DNA from: Paraburkholderia sp. Tr-20389
GTDB lineage: Bacteria > Pseudomonadota > Gammaproteobacteria > Burkholderiales > Burkholderiaceae
Reading direction: 5' to 3'
DNA length: 64,000 nucleotides
NCBI RefSeq assembly: GCF_017104565.1
Contig: NZ_JAAGPD010000059.1
Location: 1 to 64,000, forward strand
How positions within the stretch are numbered: position 1 is the stretch's first letter; each line of letters opens with the position of its first letter. The position numbers and the translations under genes are program-made. The notes below the pieces were generated by a model, which saw only the letters and a program-made list of their open reading frames with translations, had not been told where the DNA came from and did no database searches. This document shows, piece by piece, positions 20,101 to 28,024 of the stretch.

Positions 20101-23100
20101 CGTCTCTTCATGGAAGTCGCGTGGCACGCACTCGAGCAGGCCGGCTACGCGCGGCGCGACAACCCGTGGCGCGAACGGACTGCCGTGTATGCGGCGTGCG
20201 GCATCGACGGCTATCTCGTGCATCACCTGAAGGGCGGTGGCCTCGTCGAGCCGCTGGATCCCGGGAAGCAGTTCCTGACGGAGATCGGCAACGAAAAGGA
20301 CTATGTTGCGACGCGTGTCGCGTACCGTCTGGATCTTGGCGGCCCGGCCGTCACGGTGACCTCCGCATGCAGCAGCGGCCTGATCGCGGTCGCGCAGGCC
20401 GCGCAGGCGCTGATGAGCGGTCAGTGCGACATGGCCGTCGCGGGCGCGTCGGCGCTCAACTTTCCGAACTTCGGATACTGCTACGAAGACGGACTCGTCG
20501 GCAGCGCCGACGGCACGGTACGGCCGTTCGACCAGCAGGCGTCGGGCACGCTCTTCGGAGACGGCGTCGGCGCCGTGGTCCTGAAGCGCCTCGACGATGC
20601 GATCGCAGACGGCGACGATGTCTGGGCCGTGTTGTCCGGCTACGGCATGTCGAACGACGGCCGCATGAAGGCGGCCTATGCGGCGCCCAGCGCAGCCGCG
20701 CAGACGCGTTGCATTGTCGACGCGATGCGGATGGCGGGCGTGCATGCAGAGCAGGTGTCGTATGTCGAGGCGCATGCAACCGCAACCCATATCGGCGATG
20801 CCGTCGAGCTGAAAGGGCTGACAGACGCCTTCGCGCTGACGCGCGAGCATGACTCGATGAAGCCCGGCTCGTGCGCGCTAGGCAGTGTGAAGGGGAACAT
20901 CGGTCACGCGAACTGCGCGGCCGGCATCACCGGTTTCATCAAGACGGTGCTCTGTCTGCGTCATCGCCGGCTGGTGCCCACCGTTCATTTTCGCGAGCCT
21001 AACGCGAAGCTCGTCGAGTTCGTCGAACATGACGACACGCCGTTTCACATTAACCGCGCGCTTTCGAACTGGGATGTGACGCACGAGCAGGTGCCGCGTC
21101 GAGCGGGTGTGTCGAGCTTCGGCATCGGCGGTACGAATGCACACGTGATCCTCGAAGAAGCACCGGCACGCGATGCTTCCGGCGTGGGCGAAGCGCTACA
21201 CGGCTTCGTGCGCTCGCATCAGGTGTTGTGCGTCAGCGCGCGCAGCGAACGTGCGCTGTCGATGCAGATCGACCGGCTGGGTGAGGCGCTGAAATGTGCG
21301 TCCGCTGCAGACATGGCAAACGCCGCATACACGCTGCACACTGCTCGGGACGCGCATCCGTTCCGCGTCGCCGTGTCGGTCCACGCAGAGCAGCGTGATC
21401 GAAGCGGTCTTTTGCAGGCGGCCCGCCAACACGTGCGTCGAACGGACGACGGGCACGAGCCGATGGTCGTCTTCTGCTTCTCCGGGCAGGGTTCACAGCA
21501 TGCCGGAATGGCCCGGCAATTGTATGAAGGACGAGCCGATGGCGGGCGGTTCCGCGCGCACTTCGATGCAGCATGCGCCGCATTGGCACCGCATCTGGGT
21601 TTCGATCCGTGCCTGCCCATACTTTGCGCCGACGACGAAGCCATGAGGCGGCCCGTGCTGACGCAATGCGGGCTCTTTGCAGTCGAATATGCACTCGCAA
21701 CGAGCGTGGTCGAGATCGGCGCGCGTCCCGCGGCCGTTGCGGGTCACAGCATCGGTGAATACGCTGCTTGCGTGACGGCGGGCGTACTGACTCTGCACGA
21801 CGCCGCGGCACTCGTCGCAGCGCGGGCAACGGCATGTGAAGCACTCGACCTGCGGGACGGCAGCGGATCGGCAGCAGCAGGCGGGATGCTTGCCGTAGCA
21901 GGCGACGAGTCCGTCATACGTGAGTATGTTGCGCGGCGCGACGATGTTTGGCTCGCAGTACACAATGCGCCCGGGCGCATCGTGATTGCCGGGCTGCGGC
22001 TTGCCCTTGAGCAGGCGCGCGAGGAACTCGAGCAGCTAGGTTGCCGTTGCGTAGACGTCCCGGTATCGCACCCGTTCCACAGCGCGCTGATGGCTCCCGT
22101 CGCGGCTCGCATCGAGGAAGCGGCTCGTGGCATCGTCGCGCGTCGGCCGGTCGTGCCGATGACGAGCAACGTGAGCGGGCTATGGGCCGCCGACGACATG
22201 ACGTCGCCTGACTACTGGTCCCGGCATCTGCTGTCGACGGTGCAATGGGCTGCCGATGTCGACACGTTGCTGCAGTGGCGACCCGATGTCCTCGTCGAGA
22301 TTGGTCCCGGCACCGTACTGACGAAGCTGCTAGGGCGCCGCGCGCCGGACGCGCAGGTGCTATCCGCATTGCCCGGTGCGCACAATGGCATCGAGGACGA
22401 AGCGGCATGGGCCGATCTCGTCGGCCGGCTATGGTGCGCCGGTGTATCGCTCGACTGGCATGCATATCATCGCGGCGAACTCGCGTCCCCGGGTGTGCCG
22501 CTCGGGCGGATGACGTTGCCCGGCTATGCGTTTGATCGGCAGAGCTATTGGGTGAATCCCGACGCGTCGATCTACGTCCCGACAGCGGCGCGGCGCGATG
22601 TAACGCCTGCCGGCATCGATGACGCGCCTGCAGTCGCGCCGGCGTGGCTCGTGCGCTACGGACGCACGGCGAGGCCGGCGCTCACTCTCTATTGCCTCGC
22701 TTTCGCGGGCGGCAGCTCGCGGCATTTCCAGCCGTGGGCGCAACGTGCCGAGCCGTGGCTCGATGTCGTGGCCGTCGAATTGCCGGGACGCAATGCGCGC
22801 GCGGAAGAGCCATTGCCGCGCGATGACACCGACGATGCGCTGGTGCTTCAGGCACTGGCGGCCGCCATCCGCGCCGATGCGGCGGACAGACCTTTTGCGT
22901 TGTGCGGCGTGAGTTACGGCGCCGCACTTGCAGCGGAACTGTTGATATCGCATCTGGCAGACCTGGACCAGCGGGGGCAGTGCATGGCGCTCGCCGTGGT
23001 GGGGCACGCCGCACCCGTCGATGAACGTTCGGTCCGGCGTGACGTCGATGCCGGGCGCTTCCTGATCGTGCCCGACGAACTGAAAGCCAATGCCGTCTGG

Positions 23101-25005
23101 CAGACGCTTTATCGTCCGATGCTCGAAGCCGATCTCGCAAGCGATGTGCGTGGCGTCGAACGTGTGCTCGCGCGCTTCGCGGAACATGAAAGCTGGCCGC
23201 TGCTGCGTTGTGATCTGATGCTGCAAGGAGCCCTGTACGATCCCGCATGCTCGCCGGACGAACTGAACGCATGGTCGAGGTTGACGACGGGCGCTCACGC
23301 CACCGCGCACTTTTATGAAGGCGGCCACGATTTCATCGTTCGTGACGATGAGACGATTTTCGCCCGCCTTCAGACGTGGCTCGGATGGCGCGCGGCGCCG
23401 ACGGGCTCGTCGATATTGAACGCGGCACACTGGCAACCGCTGCCGGCCAGGCGCGATACGGCACTTGCGTCGATTCATCGGGTGGAGCTTGTCGCGGGCG
23501 AAGAGATACGGGCCCTTTCAACCCTGCTGCAGGTGCTGCAATCGGCCGACGCCGTTGTCACCGTGGTGTACCGGAAGGTCGATGGGGTGGATCGCACGCG
23601 AACGCGCTATCAGGGCATGGTCGCGTTGTTGCAGGGGCTCGTTCAAGCCGATGCTCGCGGTCGTCTCATTCTCCTGTTGCCGGCATGCACGGCGAGCGGT
23701 CCGCTTGCAGGACTCGCCCGTGTGGCGGCGCATGAAGGGGACGATCTACACGTGCAGTGCGTGTTCTTCGCCGATCGGCGGGATCGCACGCATCGTGCGA
23801 CGGACGACTGGCTTGCGCCCATTCAGGCAGCCGCACACGCGCCGTCAGATGAGGCGGATTTCTACTGGAACGGCACGTCGCTGATGGCGTTGCGCCTGCT
23901 GCCTCAAGCGCAAACACCGATGCCTGCGGGCGTGCTGTCGTCGCTGAGCGGCGTGTTCGTGATAACGGGCGGCACGGGCGCACTCGGCCGGGCGTTGATC
24001 GACTGGTTGATCGACGCGCAGTGCATCGCGCCCGCACGCATCGTCGTGCTGGTCCGCTCGCTGTCTGCGAAGGTCCGGGCGGGCGTGCGACAGGCCGAAT
24101 GCGCGCTGGCCGACCCCGTGTCCGTCGACGCAGCACTACACAAGATCGATGAAGCGAACGTCGTCGCGGGCGCGTTTCATCTGGCGGGTGCGCTCGACGA
24201 CTGTGCGTTCCGCAACCTGGACGAGGCGCGGCTCGAACATGTACTCGCGCCCAAGCTGGCGCTCGCCAGCCTCTTGCCCGCGCTGGCATCTCGCGGCTGC
24301 GCGTGGGCGGTCGCTTACTCATCGACGAGCGCCTTGCTCGGCACGCAGGGACAGGCGAACTATGCGGCCGCGAATGCGTGGCTGGATCATCTTGCGCAGT
24401 GGCCGGACGATGAGCAGGCCGCCGTGCCCGTCTTCAGCATTGCGTGGGGAAGCTGGCAAGGCGACGGCATGGCAGCCGGCGATAAGGTCGCGGCGTCCGC
24501 ACGCGAGCAAGGCGAGACGCCGCTCGCGGCGCGCGAGGCCCTGTCCGCGCTGGGCGCCGTTCTGTCGCGCGTCATCGCGGGCGATGCGCCGCGCCGCCTG
24601 GTGATATGCGACGTCGATTGGCCCAGCTCTGCGTGGCGCAACTTGCCGCTCGTGTCGCAATGGCGTGGGCGGCCTGCATCGACGCAGGCACCCGTTGCCG
24701 GCCCGGCGAACGACCGCGCGAACCCGGCGCTCGCCGAGCCAGCCCGCTCCCTGCAGGCGCCATCAGCCACCGCGTCCGATGACCCTGTGCGGACTTTTCT
24801 GGGCGAGTACGTGCATCGCTGGGACGACATGGCGACGCTGGCGGACGCCGGCCTCGACTCGCTCGACGTCGCCCAGTTGCGCAGCGGCTTCAATCGCCGC
24901 TTCGACCAGCAGGTGCCGCTATCGGTCTTTGCAGCGCCGAACCTGACGTTGGGTGAACTTTCCCGCAACCTTGCCGCGCATCTCGCTCCCGCCGTCGTCA
25001 ACTAG
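17182..25005 (+). CDS. burA: NRPS-PKS hybrid, BurA-like (TE-A-PCP-KS-AT-TE-KR-ACP)
   Basis: A 2607-residue megasynthase. Domains in order: type II-like thioesterase (about 10-250, Ser82 in GHSFG); adenylation (about 275-790, SMTSGSTGKPK, GRIDSTVKIRG, Lys in ESRKLDRR); PCP (Ser832); KS (about 885-1310, Cys1063 in TSACSSG, His in EAHATAT); AT (about 1428-1740, Ser1523 in GHSIGEY, malonyl-type HPFHS); a second thioesterase (about 1830-2060, Ser1911 in GVSYG, His in GGHDF); KR (about 2250-2500, TGGTGALG, Tyr2394); ACP (Ser2560). By analogy with B. thailandensis BurA it would load dimethylsulfoniopropionate, extend it with malonyl and reduce it to gonyol. The A4 core lacks the amino-group-binding Asp. 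Two thioesterases, neither at the C-terminus, are unusual. First gene of the operon; GAGG precedes the start. Confidence 0.85.
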   Translation: MVVVLHRSQPAASFRLFTFPYAGGAASAYHRWSDMADGDVEVVSLEVERDENPQSVAEIAAKMVDAIASHTGDLPFGLFGHSFGALLAFEACLELRRRKLELPVCLFLSAHRSPDQPSRTGSPNTFTHTLGDEAFREVAASWGLIPQALLANDELMSMVLPPLRADLRLDETYRFERQDETPLDVRGVVYGGRSDGTVSRSELAQWRPFFGTRRDLIVDTFDGGHFYLFDSQAEVLDSIARHMREALDAAGPSCVAATPVPFMRMDDESRHVMQRFAEQVAQNPDQHALEDGERHWTYRQLADASAVLAATFSERGVKRDSVVGILMPHCAEHVIALLATLYTGARACLLENSWPSVQLAEFVAACDVTLIVTVPALEERVVAAVQDTPRITLDAGWMAGMSVARTVTAFQPVAVSGDDIALVSMTSGSTGKPKAVLTTHRGCTFCFLARFDRYPYTDDDAREGLNVFFAWECLRALLCGRTAVVIPDAVIFDPPRLLSFIQQARITRLVVTPSLLENLLDHPVPERARASQWTTLRHCFLMGEVVPGSLVAKASRTLPPHVRLINAYSSWEALDVSYADLLPYAGGAGHAPVGHLLPGVAALALDPQGRAVPRGAAGELYVGGPGLAPGYLHDDTRTAERFVEVPQALAHATGGVQRLYRTGDLARLRADGQWVVLGRIDSTVKIRGFKVGLHGVERAIDDMEGVARSVVLPVDDPQGGQPRELVAYVVGREGKPSAALLARVRRETRRRLPEYAVPAYFIGLAELPMREGESRKLDRRALPPPRDDASAASVEPASLSAFEQRIANVWREVLGVDTIHSADNFFESGGNSLEAARLVGLLAQRLGVTMSIVDVYQHSTLQAMSRFCRGEKTLAMPARSAPRSDTPKLAVIGMAGRFPGAPSLEAFWELLQSGTDALRVFTRDELKAKGVRDTVLDHPSWVRAGQVLDDADQFDAAFFGIGRHEATLMDPQHRLFMEVAWHALEQAGYARRDNPWRERTAVYAACGIDGYLVHHLKGGGLVEPLDPGKQFLTEIGNEKDYVATRVAYRLDLGGPAVTVTSACSSGLIAVAQAAQALMSGQCDMAVAGASALNFPNFGYCYEDGLVGSADGTVRPFDQQASGTLFGDGVGAVVLKRLDDAIADGDDVWAVLSGYGMSNDGRMKAAYAAPSAAAQTRCIVDAMRMAGVHAEQVSYVEAHATATHIGDAVELKGLTDAFALTREHDSMKPGSCALGSVKGNIGHANCAAGITGFIKTVLCLRHRRLVPTVHFREPNAKLVEFVEHDDTPFHINRALSNWDVTHEQVPRRAGVSSFGIGGTNAHVILEEAPARDASGVGEALHGFVRSHQVLCVSARSERALSMQIDRLGEALKCASAADMANAAYTLHTARDAHPFRVAVSVHAEQRDRSGLLQAARQHVRRTDDGHEPMVVFCFSGQGSQHAGMARQLYEGRADGGRFRAHFDAACAALAPHLGFDPCLPILCADDEAMRRPVLTQCGLFAVEYALATSVVEIGARPAAVAGHSIGEYAACVTAGVLTLHDAAALVAARATACEALDLRDGSGSAAAGGMLAVAGDESVIREYVARRDDVWLAVHNAPGRIVIAGLRLALEQAREELEQLGCRCVDVPVSHPFHSALMAPVAARIEEAARGIVARRPVVPMTSNVSGLWAADDMTSPDYWSRHLLSTVQWAADVDTLLQWRPDVLVEIGPGTVLTKLLGRRAPDAQVLSALPGAHNGIEDEAAWADLVGRLWCAGVSLDWHAYHRGELASPGVPLGRMTLPGYAFDRQSYWVNPDASIYVPTAARRDVTPAGIDDAPAVAPAWLVRYGRTARPALTLYCLAFAGGSSRHFQPWAQRAEPWLDVVAVELPGRNARAEEPLPRDDTDDALVLQALAAAIRADAADRPFALCGVSYGAALAAELLISHLADLDQRGQCMALAVVGHAAPVDERSVRRDVDAGRFLIVPDELKANAVWQTLYRPMLEADLASDVRGVERVLARFAEHESWPLLRCDLMLQGALYDPACSPDELNAWSRLTTGAHATAHFYEGGHDFIVRDDETIFARLQTWLGWRAAPTGSSILNAAHWQPLPARRDTALASIHRVELVAGEEIRALSTLLQVLQSADAVVTVVYRKVDGVDRTRTRYQGMVALLQGLVQADARGRLILLLPACTASGPLAGLARVAAHEGDDLHVQCVFFADRRDRTHRATDDWLAPIQAAAHAPSDEADFYWNGTSLMALRLLPQAQTPMPAGVLSSLSGVFVITGGTGALGRALIDWLIDAQCIAPARIVVLVRSLSAKVRAGVRQAECALADPVSVDAALHKIDEANVVAGAFHLAGALDDCAFRNLDEARLEHVLAPKLALASLLPALASRGCAWAVAYSSTSALLGTQGQANYAAANAWLDHLAQWPDDEQAAVPVFSIAWGSWQGDGMAAGDKVAASAREQGETPLAAREALSALGAVLSRVIAGDAPRRLVICDVDWPSSAWRNLPLVSQWRGRPASTQAPVAGPANDRANPALAEPARSLQAPSATASDDPVRTFLGEYVHRWDDMATLADAGLDSLDVAQLRSGFNRRFDQQVPLSVFAAPNLTLGELSRNLAAHLAPAVVN

Positions 25006-25068
25006 CGTCGAAGCGAGTTCGCTGCACCGTGTGCACATGACACAGCACTAACATCTGAGGAACCACGA

Positions 25069-25584
25069 ATGACTGACAAGCGATCGGAAACGTGTCTCTA
25101 TCCATTCGTAGAGCTAAGTGATCGTGACGAATATCCAGACGGCACGAAGTTCGAAGTGATCCACACACACGACGGGCGTGGCGCGGGCATCCGTACGCGG
25201 ACGCCGTTCGAGCGCGGCGAGCGCCTGTGCAAAGTCTCCGGCCAGATCGTCGCGTCGCGCCGCCTTCATACGTTGCAGATCAACGAGAACGTGCATCTGT
25301 ACGACCCGCATTTCACGGGGCTTCTGCTGCATTCGTGCGATCCCAACGTGTTCCTGAACATGGTCGACATGGAGTTGTGGGCGCTCAAGCACATCGAGCC
25401 GGGCGAACTCCTGACGATGGACTACGCGTCGACGGAGACCGTTCTGTCGCGTCAGTTCGCATGCCAATGCGGTGCGCCGAATTGTCGTGGCTGGATCGCG
25501 GGATCGAAGGAATCACCGCATCGACCGGACGGCACACTCACGGCGGTCATTGGCGACACGGCCACCATTTGCGAAGCACATTGA
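25069..25584 (+). CDS. burB: SET-domain S-methyltransferase, BurB-like
   Basis: A 171-residue SAM-dependent SET-domain protein. Visible motifs are LLLHSCDPN (equivalent to the NHSCxPN core), GELLTMDYA (GExLxxDY) and a post-SET zinc cluster CQCGAPNCRGW. SET proteins normally methylate lysines; a rare bacterial SET methyltransferase in the bur pathway makes S-methylmethionine as the first step to DMSP, and this gene occupies the corresponding place 63 bp after the megasynthase gene. A protein-lysine substrate cannot be excluded from sequence alone, but the small size and context favour the small-molecule role. Confidence 0.82.
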   Translation: MTDKRSETCLYPFVELSDRDEYPDGTKFEVIHTHDGRGAGIRTRTPFERGERLCKVSGQIVASRRLHTLQINENVHLYDPHFTGLLLHSCDPNVFLNMVDMELWALKHIEPGELLTMDYASTETVLSRQFACQCGAPNCRGWIAGSKESPHRPDGTLTAVIGDTATICEAH

Positions 25585-25600
25585 TAGGCGAGGCATTGCT

Positions 25601-26632
25601 ATGAAAGACTTCGACATTGCGTATGAGCACGACAGCGCGCGCGTCCCGGTCCGTGGACGCCAATATCTGGCAGGGTCCACGAGCGTGGAGGTGCCCGAGT
25701 CCATCCCGATGGCGAACGACATGGTGCTGGCGTTGCGCGCCGCTACCCACAACTGGACGCTGGACGAAGCGGCACATCGATGCCGGGCAGCAATCGACGA
25801 AGCGCTTTACGACCGCGGCGCGATCCTGTTCCGTGCGCTTCCGCTGAACGACCGGAAGGACTTCGATGCCTTCATGCGCGCATTGGGTTATGCGCCGTCG
25901 AATTATTCCGGCGGCATTGCCGTCCGTCGCCACGACGCGGGTTATGCATTGATGGCAAGCCAGGAGGATCCGCGCATCTCGATGGCACCGCACAACGAGA
26001 TGGCCTATCTGCCGGGGTATCCGCGCAAGGTGTTCTTCTGCTGCGCGGCGGAAGGAACCGCAGGCGGCGAGGTGCCCATCAACGACATCCGCCTGAGTGT
26101 CGCGCATATTCCAACGGATGTGCTGGACACGTTTCGTCAGAAGGGCATTCGCTATTACCGCAGCTTGCCCCAGGCCAACGACGCGCAGCAGATCGGCTGG
26201 ATGGAAACGTTCGGTGTCGAGCGACGCGAAGACGTCGAAATGATCATGCGCGACAAAGGGTATGACTTCACCTGGCGTGGCGACGGCAGGCTCAGCTACA
26301 GCTACGCGATGCCCGCGTTCGTTGCCCATCCGGATACGGGCGAAGCGCTGTGGTTCAACCAGGTGACGGAGCTGCACTGTTCGTATTGGCGTGACCATCC
26401 TCATTTCCCGTCCGACCTCGCCGACGACGAGTATCCCGCAACGACGCGCTATGGCGACGGATCGCCGATTCCGGACGCGCTGATCGTGAGGCTGCGCGCG
26501 GCGCTCTGGAAACCCGCGCGCGCCGTGAAGATGCGCAAAGGCGACGTACTGGCGCTCGACAACCAGGTGATCCAGCATGGTCGCATTGCATTCGAAGGGC
26601 CGCGTCAGCATCTCGTGAGCATCACGGCATGA
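25601..26632 (+). CDS. burC: TauD/TfdA-type Fe(II)/2-oxoglutarate oxygenase, BurC-like
   Basis: A 343-residue non-haem iron enzyme. The metal-binding facial triad is visible as HNE in APHNEMAYLPG and the distal His of VIQHGRIAFEG; the following Arg (GPRQH) would hold 2-oxoglutarate. This family hydroxylates or desaturates small carboxylates. In the bur pathway an oxygenase of this kind is thought to act on the sulfonium acid made by BurA before ring closure; that assignment here rests on gene order. The ATG at 25601 lies 16 bp after the SET gene with GGCGAGG upstream. The stop overlaps the aminotransferase start (ATGA). Confidence 0.83.
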   Translation: MKDFDIAYEHDSARVPVRGRQYLAGSTSVEVPESIPMANDMVLALRAATHNWTLDEAAHRCRAAIDEALYDRGAILFRALPLNDRKDFDAFMRALGYAPSNYSGGIAVRRHDAGYALMASQEDPRISMAPHNEMAYLPGYPRKVFFCCAAEGTAGGEVPINDIRLSVAHIPTDVLDTFRQKGIRYYRSLPQANDAQQIGWMETFGVERREDVEMIMRDKGYDFTWRGDGRLSYSYAMPAFVAHPDTGEALWFNQVTELHCSYWRDHPHFPSDLADDEYPATTRYGDGSPIPDALIVRLRAALWKPARAVKMRKGDVLALDNQVIQHGRIAFEGPRQHLVSITA

Positions 26633-27999
26633 CGTTCGCGAACCGTGATTGGCTGAGCGCCGACTGCGCGCACGTGCTGCATCCGTGGGCCAATGTCGCC
26701 GCGCTCGGCGCGGAAGCGCCGATGATGCTGGTCGAAGCCGAAGGCGTGCGCGTCAAGGACTCGCAGGGCAACACGTATCTGGATGCGATCGGCGGCATGT
26801 GGTGCATGACGGTCGGCTACGGCCGTCATGAACTGGCCGACGCGATGCAGAAGCAGGCACTGCGGCTGCCGTACTACACGCCGTTCGGCGCGATGGCGAA
26901 CGAACCTGCCGCCGAGCTTGCGGCGCGGCTCGCGGCGCTCGCGCCAGGCGACCTGAAGCGCGTGCATTTCACGACGTGCGGATCGACGGCCGTCGAGTCC
27001 GCATTGCGTTTCGCGCACTACTATTTCGGCGCGACGGGGCGGCCTGCAAAGAAGCACATCGTCTCTCGCGTCGACGCCTATCACGGCAGCACCTATCTCG
27101 CAGCATCCGTTTCGGGCAAACAGTGGGACCGGACCTGTTTTCACTACGAAGACACGTTCGTTCATCTGTTGCAATCGCCCAATGTGTTGGCCCGACCGCC
27201 GGGTATGTCCGTCGAGCGCTTCTGCGATCGGCTGGTCGACGCGTTCGAGCGGCTGATTGCCCGCGTCGGTGCAGAGAACATTGCCTGCTTCATCGCGGAG
27301 CCGATCCTCGCGTCCGGCGGCGTGATCGTGCCGCCGGACGGCTATCACCAGCGCATGCTCGAGGTATGCAGACGGCACGACGTGCTCTACATCTCGGACG
27401 AGGTGGTGACAGGCATCGGGCGGCTCGGACATTACTTCGCGTCGGAGGCGCGCTTCGGCATCGTGCCGGACATGATCGTCAGCGCGAAAGGCCTGACGTC
27501 GGGTTATCAGCCGTTGGGCGCCGTGCTGATCTCGGAGCGTCTGTTGGCCGAAATCAGCGGGCCGCGCGCCTATGGGCACGGCGTGTTCACGCACGGCTTC
27601 ACCTACTCGGGACATCCTGTTGCGTGTGCGGTGGCGCTCGCCAATCTCGACCTGATGGAGCGCGAGGGCGTTTGCGCGCATGTGCGCGAGGTGGGGCCGT
27701 ATTTCCAGGCTCGACTAGCGGAGTTGCGCGATTTCCCGGTGGTGCGCGACATCCGTGGCGATCACCTGATGGCCTGCATCGAATGCAGGACGCCGGACGG
27801 CAGCGGCGATCTCGACGAAGCAATTCGCATCGCGGGGCGCATCGATGCCTTCTGTCAGGCAAAGGGTCTGCTGGTCAGGCCTTACGAGAATCTTTGCATC
27901 CTGTCGCCCCCGCTGATCGTGTCGCGGGCCGACATCGATGCCATCTGCGAGATCCTGCGTGCGGCGCTGGAAACCGAATCATCCAGGGCATTCGCATGA
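26629..27999 (+). CDS. burD: PLP-dependent class III aminotransferase, BurD-like
   Basis: A 456-residue omega-aminotransferase. It shows the fold-type I class III pattern: a GSTAVESALRFA phosphate-binding loop, YHGSTY, SDEVVTGIGRLG with the cofactor-binding Asp, and the Schiff-base Lys in SAKGLTSGYQPLG. Members transfer terminal amino groups. In the DMSP branch it would convert 3-dimethylsulfoniopropylamine (from decarboxylated S-methylmethionine) to the aldehyde. No aldehyde dehydrogenase for the next oxidation is present in the operon. Four-base overlap with the oxygenase gene shows translational coupling. Confidence 0.85.
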   Translation: MTFANRDWLSADCAHVLHPWANVAALGAEAPMMLVEAEGVRVKDSQGNTYLDAIGGMWCMTVGYGRHELADAMQKQALRLPYYTPFGAMANEPAAELAARLAALAPGDLKRVHFTTCGSTAVESALRFAHYYFGATGRPAKKHIVSRVDAYHGSTYLAASVSGKQWDRTCFHYEDTFVHLLQSPNVLARPPGMSVERFCDRLVDAFERLIARVGAENIACFIAEPILASGGVIVPPDGYHQRMLEVCRRHDVLYISDEVVTGIGRLGHYFASEARFGIVPDMIVSAKGLTSGYQPLGAVLISERLLAEISGPRAYGHGVFTHGFTYSGHPVACAVALANLDLMEREGVCAHVREVGPYFQARLAELRDFPVVRDIRGDHLMACIECRTPDGSGDLDEAIRIAGRIDAFCQAKGLLVRPYENLCILSPPLIVSRADIDAICEILRAALETESSRAFA

Positions 28000-28024
28000 T
28001 GATGAAGCATCAGGAGCATGTTCT

